Assembly (NCBI RefSeq): GCF_023516595.1
Contig: NZ_JAMGBG010000005.1
Span: 1-64,000 of the forward strand
DNA from: Streptomyces neyagawaensis
GTDB taxonomy: Bacteria; Actinomycetota; Actinomycetes; Streptomycetales; Streptomycetaceae
Length of the DNA stretch: 64,000 nt
Direction of reading: 5' to 3'
The notes under the pieces are model-generated. The model had not been told where the DNA came from. It ran no database searches and saw only the letters and a program-made list of their open reading frames with translations. Positions 61,501 through 64,000 of the stretch are shown here, in pieces. A program made the position numbers and the translations under genes. The first letter of the stretch is position 1; every line of letters starts with the position of its first letter.

Positions 61501-61851
61501 ATGACCCAGTTCGACGACGTACTGGTCAGCGGCATGTTCGAGCGCGAGGACCGGGCCGCCCCGATGGACGGCACCCGGCTGACGGCCATGGGCCGCTACT
61601 TCCAGCTCCTGGACGACTGGGTGCCGCCCCCCGTCGAGGCGCCCGTGCTGCTGGTCCGCGCATCGAGCCCCCTGGCGGAACCGGCACCGGACAGCGACAT
61701 CGACTGGCGGGCGTCATGGCCGTCCGCGCATTCCGTCCTGGATGTACCAGGAAATCACTGGTCAATGATGGAACAGCATCTGAAAACCACCGTGGACGCC
61801 GTTTCCGGATGGCTCGGAACGAACCTTCCGGAATTCTCCCGGGGTATCTGA
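55513..61851 (+). CDS. Type I modular polyketide synthase E, module 12 with thioesterase
   Basis: A 2112-residue terminal PKS: KS-AT-DH-KR-ACP-TE. The start at 55513 gives the docking helix [20 protein letters not shown], whose style ([14 protein letters not shown]) matches class 1b acceptors such as that of pikromycin PikAIV, fitting the unusual tail of PKS D. The TE releases the chain, presumably by macrolactonisation onto the module 5-derived hydroxyl. A 61-codon transposon-like element is translated inside the DH. The end of the gene and the following gap (about 61735-61910) are visibly less GC-rich than the rest, in keeping with the translation start of the next gene. KS, KR and ACP motifs are intact, so the protein is very probably functional; DH function is the open question. 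Confidence 0.97.
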   Translation: MSTDKVVEALRASLLENERLRGENTRLRDESREPVAIVAMSCRFPGGVRTPEDLWRLLAEERDAVSEFPADRGWDAAALYDPDPDTPGTSNTREGGFLHDACGFDAGFFGISPREALAMDPQQRLLLETCWEAVERGGIDPLSLRGSRTGVYAGVMYNEYGARLQRIPEDVEAFIGTGTVPSVVTGRIAYILGLEGPAVTIDTACSSSLVALHLACQALRAGEISLALAGGVTVMSTPSLYVGFSRQRGLAPDGRSKSFAAAADGAGFGEGVGVLLLERLSDARRNGHPVLALVRGSAVNQDGASNGMTAPNGPSQQRVIQQALAAAGLSPAEVDAVEAHGTGTRLGDPIEAQALLATYGQGRPADRPLLLGSLKSNLTHTQAAAGVGGVMKMVLAMRHGLLPRTLHIDRPTPQVDWTEGNIALLTTATPWPDNGHPRRAGVSSFGASGTNAHTVLEAAPADLDTPPDTGESAPAPVAWLLSGKGEAALRGQAAALHTHLTDDPEARPVDVGLSLASGRSRFADRAVVVGDDRPALLSGLAALAAGRPDPAVVTARAQPGRKAVFVFPGLGSQWPGMGAELLDTSPEFAARIADCEQALAPYIDWSVTEVLRGTPGAPTLDRVDVLQPVLFSVMVSLAALWRSYGVEPAAVVGHSQGEVAAACVAGALTLEDGARVVALRSRALAGLGGGGGMATVVLSQAEVAPYLERRSGKVTVAAVNGPRVLVVAGPGDEVGALVDELSAEGVMAWRIPVDYASHSDDVSTVRDRLGEDLSSLVPKAPAVPLVSTVDADWIGPGDLTHEYWYRNLRQTVRFHDAIRLLLDAGHRTFVEVSPHPLLTYGIGDTAADADADDAVVLGTLRRDEGGLNRMLLALGEAHANGVAVDWRRAFDGTGARLTDLPTYAFQRTHYWLDVPAHAGDPESAGQTETGHPLLTAAVDLPDGDGVLFTGRLSSRTHPWLADHAVSGTVLLPGVAFVEMAAHAAAHVGCTTVEELTLAAPLVLGPVSEVAPAGRRPAHTLDAPGESPSTPSTRPSARHAESTHQTPPGPPSGRTTPLPTQAPAADEARRLRLTVDAPDPEGRRAVALYSRPDDPESTEPWVRHAGGTLAGTPASAPGDPGRWPPADGAERLELDSLYADFEAAGVHYGPLFQGLRAAWRVGDEIHAEVALPESVPGTRESGFAVHPALLDAALQTVALRPDSTDPGRTGGVPLPFSWHDVTLAPAADPVLRVVLAPAEQGGDAVSVRITDRTGRPVVTVGALTLRAAAGAPAAAERSLFRLDWTPLPATDPSPGTWATLGACDGDLLPAGFRADRCPDLTDVPATSDAVLVLCPPAGTPGPEGARTSVEAVLALLQRWLAEPKFTETPLVLLTRGAVDLDGAPADLGGAAAWGLLRTAQLEHPGRFVLLDTDGGDGLEAALATALAEGEPQLALRDGTLYAPRLVRPPVADRPAGFDPEGTVLVTGGGGTLGGLVARHLVTTHGVRHLLLLGRRGAAAEGTASLTEELTAAGAEVTVAACDVADREALADCLAAIPSEHPLRAVVHTAGVLDDGLLEALTPERLSAVLRPKADGAWNLHELTREQDLTAFVLFSSSAGVFGSPGQAAYAAANAFTDALAAARHRAGLPGTSLAWGLWEQRTGLTDGLGDTDLRRMARSGVRALPTEEGLALFDAALAGDDPVLVPVGLDLRARPGGPVPHLLRSLIRTPAVRRRGPQADASLRPRLAAVPEAEQGEILLRLVRTQAAEVLGHADPDALSEGDAFLESGFDSLTAVELRNRLAAALDLRLRPTAVLDSGTPARLAEHLREELTRNTAPGAGRGVGEAPYDPVSALFRQACEVGRIHEGIQILQQAAKLRPDFGSGPELLSSSGRRPELLRLHIRDDAPELVCFASVVALGGAHQYSRLASAFEGRYGVSALDAPGFAPDEPLPADMSSLLDFQTEVLLRRLGDRPKVLLGSSSGGTLAHAAAARLEALGAGPAAVVLLDTYLSGDEAMTQFDDVLVSGMFEREDRAAPMDGTRLTAMGRYFQLLDDWVPPPVEAPVLLVRASSPLAEPAPDSDIDWRASWPSAHSVLDVPGNHWSMMEQHLKTTVDAVSGWLGTNLPEFSRGI
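55609..60951 (+). other. PKS module 12: KS-AT(methylmalonyl)-DH(interrupted)-KR(B-type)-ACP
   Basis: KS Cys is residue 205; the second histidine block reads KSNLTH instead of KSNIGH. The AT has FPGLGSQ (usually FPGQGSQ), Ser655 in GHSQGE and YASH at 755-758, a clear methylmalonyl signature. The DH has His963 in [10 protein letters not shown] and Asp1190 in a DxxxQ motif, but they are 227 residues apart because of the inserted element. The KR has [11 protein letters not shown] and Tyr1608. The ACP Ser is 1771. It should give C2-methyl and, if the DH works, C2=C3; bafilomycin and concanamycin use methoxymalonate at this step. Confidence 0.9.
58518..58700 (+). mobile_element. MITE-like element with 25-bp perfect inverted repeats inside the DH of module 12
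   Basis: Bases 58518-58542 are the exact reverse complement of 58676-58700 (left end gctggggcctgtgtcgg...). The whole is 183 bp, 61 codons, with no stop in the PKS frame and no gene of its own. It separates LVLG from [16 protein letters not shown], a join that is continuous in the other DH domains. The His-to-Asp spacing of DH12 (227) minus 61 is 166, which equals DH6 and DH7. The core matches the module 8 element at about 93 of 103 bases (counted by eye). I see no convincing target duplication. It is probably a non-autonomous relative of an insertion sequence; the transposase family cannot be told from this. Confidence 0.87.
61165..61848 (+). other. Type I thioesterase domain (macrolactone release)
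   Basis: An alpha/beta-hydrolase domain at about residues 1885-2112 of PKS E. The nucleophile elbow is GSSSG (Ser1961), the acid is probably Asp1988 in LLDTYLS, and the base is His2082 in GNHWSMM. This is the expected triad of macrolide TEs. Its position at the end of the last PKS protein marks chain release. Confidence 0.93.
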
Positions 61852-61870
61852 CAAATGCATCGAAAGACTT

Positions 61871-61874
61871 GGAG
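61871..61874 (+). promoter_or_regulatory. Ribosome-binding site deciding the start at 61879 (GGAG)
   Basis: GGAG lies four bases before the ATG at 61879. The alternative in-frame ATG at 61855 has no comparable site and would add eight residues not needed by the fold. Confidence 0.65.
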
Positions 61875-61878
61875 TGAA

Positions 61879-62751
61879 ATGTCGGAAAACAACGCGGGTG
61901 ACGCTCCGAACGCACATCGCCTCACCATCCTGGGCGCCGGCGTCATGGGCGTGGGCATCGCCACCCTGGCGGTCGGCCACGGCGTACCGGTGGCCCTCAT
62001 CGACGTCGACCAGGCGAAACGCGCGGAGGCGGAGGCCAGGATCGCCCACGAACTGCGGCTCGCGGGGCTGATGGGCGCGCTGCCGGACGACGTCCCCACC
62101 GGGGAACTCGTCATCAGTGATTCCTTGTCCGACGCGGCCGGTTCCACCGCGGTCATCGAGGCCGTGACAGAAATATCGGAGCTCAAGGAGAAAGTGATCG
62201 CGGAGGTTTCCGTCATCGTTTCACCTGGTACTCTCCTGGTGTCGAACACGTCGTCCATTCCCATTGACGAATTGGCCTCGGCGGCCGCGCGTCCGGCGGA
62301 ACTCGTCGGCACGCATTTCATGAACCCGTCCTATCTGATCCGCACGGTCGAGGTCATCCGCGGCGCCCGCACCGGCGAGGCCGCCATGGACTCCGTACGG
62401 GCCCTGCTCACCACCCTGCGCCGTCGGCCCGTCGTGGTCCGGGACGCCCCCGGCTTCGTGACCAGCCGGGTCCTGCACCCGATGATCAACGACGCGGCCC
62501 GGGTGGTACAGGAGGGAACCGCGACCGCCGAGGACGTCGACGCCCTCATGCAGGGCTGCCTGGGGCACGCCACAGGTCCGTTGCGCACCGCGGACCTCAT
62601 CGGCATCGACAACCTCGTCGACTCGCTGAACGTGCTGTACGAGCGCACCGGTGACAGTGGCTGTCGTCCGTGCGACCTGCTGCTGGAGAAGGTGCGGGCA
62701 GGCGACATCGGCCGGAAGTCCGGCCGTGGTTTCTACGAATACGAGGGATGA
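61879..62751 (+). CDS. fkbK: 3-hydroxyacyl-CoA dehydrogenase-like enzyme of methoxymalonyl-ACP synthesis (FkbK/Asm13 type)
   Basis: A 290-residue cytoplasmic NAD-dependent dehydrogenase. The Rossmann motif GAGVMG is at residues 19-24, the NTSSIPI segment follows the NAD domain, and the catalytic histidine is His146 in HFMNP, as in 3-hydroxyacyl-CoA dehydrogenases. In FK520 and ansamitocin clusters this family oxidises the glyceryl-ACP hydroxyl on the way to hydroxymalonyl-ACP, which is then O-methylated. The gene starts 27 bases after the PKS E stop and its own stop overlaps the region of the next start (ATGA at 62748-62751), so it belongs to the same operon and is likely coupled to the ACP gene. 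It most likely supplies the extender unit of module 5. A general fatty-acid role is unlikely, given the neighbouring free ACP and acyl-CoA dehydrogenase. Confidence 0.9.
   Translation: MSENNAGDAPNAHRLTILGAGVMGVGIATLAVGHGVPVALIDVDQAKRAEAEARIAHELRLAGLMGALPDDVPTGELVISDSLSDAAGSTAVIEAVTEISELKEKVIAEVSVIVSPGTLLVSNTSSIPIDELASAAARPAELVGTHFMNPSYLIRTVEVIRGARTGEAAMDSVRALLTTLRRRPVVVRDAPGFVTSRVLHPMINDAARVVQEGTATAEDVDALMQGCLGHATGPLRTADLIGIDNLVDSLNVLYERTGDSGCRPCDLLLEKVRAGDIGRKSGRGFYEYEG
62743..62747 (+). promoter_or_regulatory. Ribosome-binding site of the free ACP (GAGGG)
   Basis: GAGGG ends nine bases before the ATG at 62757. It touches the alternative ATG at 62748, which is therefore a poor candidate start, though the ATGA overlap there would allow coupling. 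Confidence 0.6.
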
Positions 62752-62756
62752 ACGTC

Positions 62757-63026
62757 ATGACCATGCCATCCGAAGGGACCGTGGAGAAGGAACTCCTCGA
62801 CTTCCTGCACGTACGCACCAAGACCGTCTGGGAAGAGGACACCGACCTCTTCGCGGCCGGCGGACTCTCGTCCCTGTTCGCCATGGAACTCGTCGTCCAC
62901 CTGGAGAAGTCCTACGGCATCGCGATCCGGGGCGCCGATCTGCGGCTGGACAACTTCCGTACCGTCACGGGAATGGCGGCACTGGTCCGCCGTCTGCGCG
63001 CGGCAGCCGGGGACGGCGGTGAGTGA
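62757..63026 (+). CDS. fkbJ: Free-standing acyl carrier protein for the methoxymalonyl extender (FkbJ/Asm14 type)
   Basis: An 89-residue single-domain ACP. The phosphopantetheine serine is Ser39 in GGLSSLFAMEL, which aligns with [10 protein letters not shown] of the PKS ACPs but has Ser in place of the usual Asp before it, as is common in this subfamily. It should carry the glyceryl-, hydroxymalonyl- and methoxymalonyl-thioester intermediates and hand the final unit to an AT. I chose the ATG at 62757 on ribosome-binding-site spacing; 62748 (three residues longer) and 62763 are in-frame alternatives. Its last eight bases overlap the next gene, so the two are translationally coupled. Confidence 0.9.
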   Translation: MTMPSEGTVEKELLDFLHVRTKTVWEEDTDLFAAGGLSSLFAMELVVHLEKSYGIAIRGADLRLDNFRTVTGMAALVRRLRAAAGDGGE

Positions 63027-64000
63027 GCCCCTCGCCGAGGCGACGGCATCGGTCACCGGCCTGGTCGGTGACCGGGCCGGTGACTGGGACCGCTCGGGCC
63101 TGCTCCCCGTCGAACTGCTGAGAAAGCTCGGTGCCGCCGGGCAGTTGTGCACCGGCGTGCCCACCGAGTACGGCGGCCTCGGCTGGGACAGCCGCACCAG
63201 CGGAGAGTTCACCGCCCACGTCGGCAGCCTGTGCAGCTCCCTGCGCAGCGTCATGACCTCCCAGGGCATGGCCGCCTGGACCGTCGAACGGCTCGGCGAC
63301 GAGGCGCAGCGCCGCGCGCTGCTGCCCCGCCTCACCTCGGGCGAACTGGCCGCTGTCGGCTTCAGCGAGAGCCAGGCCGGCAGCGATCTGTCGGGCATCG
63401 ACACCCGGATCACCGTCGACGGCGACACCGTCGTGGTCGACGGCCACAAGGTGTGGATGACCGCTGCCCACTACGCCGACCTGCTCATCGTCTTCGGACG
63501 GATGGGCGACGGCGCCGCCGCCGTGGTCGTGCCCGCCCGGGCGCCGGGCGTCCACGTACAGCGGGTGGCCGACCCCCTGGGCTGCCGCGCCGCCGGACAC
63601 GCCGAGGTCCGCCTCGACTCCGTACGCCTCCCCGCCGACAGCGTGCTGGGCGGCGAGGGCCTGTCCCTGCCGCTGCTCGTCACCACCGCCCTGGCCTACG
63701 GGCGGATGTCGGTCGCCTGGGGATGCGTCGGAATCCTGCGCGCCTGCCTGGCCGCGACGACCCGGCACGCCGCGTCCCGCGAGCAGTTCGGGCAGCCGCT
63801 GGCCCGCCACCAGCTCGTCGCCAAGCACCTGGCCGACCTCTTCGTCGCGGAGCAGGTCGCCTCCCGCGCCTGCGAACACGCCAGCCACCGCTGGGACAAC
63901 GGGTCCCCCGACATGGTGGTCGCCACCATCCTCGCCAAGCACGTCAGCGCCGGCCACGCGGCCCGCGGGGCCGCGTCCGCCGTACAGGTCATGGCGTCGG
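63019..64000 (+). CDS. fkbI: Acyl-CoA dehydrogenase of methoxymalonyl-ACP synthesis (FkbI/Asm15 type), 3' partial
   Basis: The first 327 residues of a flavin-dependent acyl-CoA dehydrogenase; the frame runs off the window end. GTG at 63019 starts MSEPLAEATASV and overlaps the ACP gene by eight bases. Family hallmarks are the FAD/substrate-binding segment GFSESQAGSDLSG (near residue 115), the second block around VVDGHKVWMTAAHYAD, and the helical segment SREQFGQPLARHQLVAKHLAD. In methoxymalonyl-ACP pathways this enzyme acts on the ACP-bound intermediate in the oxidation sequence together with the FkbK-type dehydrogenase. FkbH-type (glyceryl-ACP forming) and O-methyltransferase genes would be expected just downstream. 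No clear strong ribosome-binding site; coupling to the ACP gene is likely. Confidence 0.9.
   Translation, partial: MSEPLAEATASVTGLVGDRAGDWDRSGLLPVELLRKLGAAGQLCTGVPTEYGGLGWDSRTSGEFTAHVGSLCSSLRSVMTSQGMAAWTVERLGDEAQRRALLPRLTSGELAAVGFSESQAGSDLSGIDTRITVDGDTVVVDGHKVWMTAAHYADLLIVFGRMGDGAAAVVVPARAPGVHVQRVADPLGCRAAGHAEVRLDSVRLPADSVLGGEGLSLPLLVTTALAYGRMSVAWGCVGILRACLAATTRHAASREQFGQPLARHQLVAKHLADLFVAEQVASRACEHASHRWDNGSPDMVVATILAKHVSAGHAARGAASAVQVMAS

Noticed and set aside
1..64000. tRNA, rRNA, CRISPR array, riboswitch or transposase gene
   Set aside because: None was recognised; repetition in the window comes from homologous PKS modules and the two short elements.

Overview
The window is very GC-rich (codon third positions almost all G or C) and every supported gene lies on the + strand. 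It is part of an actinomycete, most likely Streptomyces, secondary-metabolite cluster. About 61.8 kb encodes five giant modular type I polyketide synthase (PKS) proteins, and the last 2.1 kb begins the cassette that makes a hydroxy/methoxymalonyl-ACP extender unit. No stretch over 300 bases lacks a gene. The intergenic gaps are 14, 81, 49, 36 and 27 bases and the last genes overlap or nearly touch, so I read the window as one long transcription unit with no internal promoter or terminator that I could see.

Layout. PKS A (1-13437, its 5' end lies outside the window) carries modules 1-3. PKS B (13452-28376) carries modules 4-6. PKS C (28458-40406) carries modules 7-8. PKS D (40456-55476) carries modules 9-11. 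PKS E (55513-61851) carries module 12 and the thioesterase. Then come a 3-hydroxyacyl-CoA dehydrogenase-like protein (61879-62751), a free-standing ACP (62757-63026) and an acyl-CoA dehydrogenase cut by the window end (63019-64000+). This is the gene order of the fkbK-fkbJ-fkbI / asm13-14-15 methoxymalonyl-ACP cassettes.

What it makes (inference). The AT signatures and reductive domains, read in gene order, are: M1 methylmalonyl/KR; M2 malonyl/KR; M3 methylmalonyl with a dead KR; M4 methylmalonyl/KR; M5 FAGH-type AT/KR; M6 malonyl/DH-KR; M7 methylmalonyl/DH-KR; M8 methylmalonyl/DH-ER-KR; M9 VAGH-type AT/KR; M10 methylmalonyl/KR; M11 methylmalonyl/DH-KR; M12 methylmalonyl/DH-KR-TE. M1-M8 reproduce the bafilomycin assembly logic and the full set fits the 18-membered concanamycin-type plecomacrolide (V-ATPase inhibitor) skeleton. 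M3 leaves the ketone that closes the hemiketal ring, M5 places a methoxy group next to the lactone oxygen, M9 an ethyl branch, and M11-M12 the terminal diene. The canonical methylmalonyl AT in M12 predicts 2-methyl where concanamycin has 2-methoxy. Module numbers are counted within this window; the loading module and any earlier modules are not visible.

Most unusual observation. Two related short transposon-like elements (MITE-like, non-coding) sit inside PKS reading frames without breaking them. One lies in the AT-to-DH linker of module 8, with a 9-bp flanking direct repeat and a net gain of 207 bp = 69 codons. The other lies inside the DH domain of module 12, with 25-bp perfect terminal inverted repeats and a length of 183 bp = 61 codons. 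They share a core of about 100 bp with about ten mismatches, in the same orientation and the same reading frame, so both proteins contain the same foreign peptide. In DH12 the spacing between the catalytic His and Asp is 227 residues, against 164-168 in the other four DH domains, which is the size of the element.
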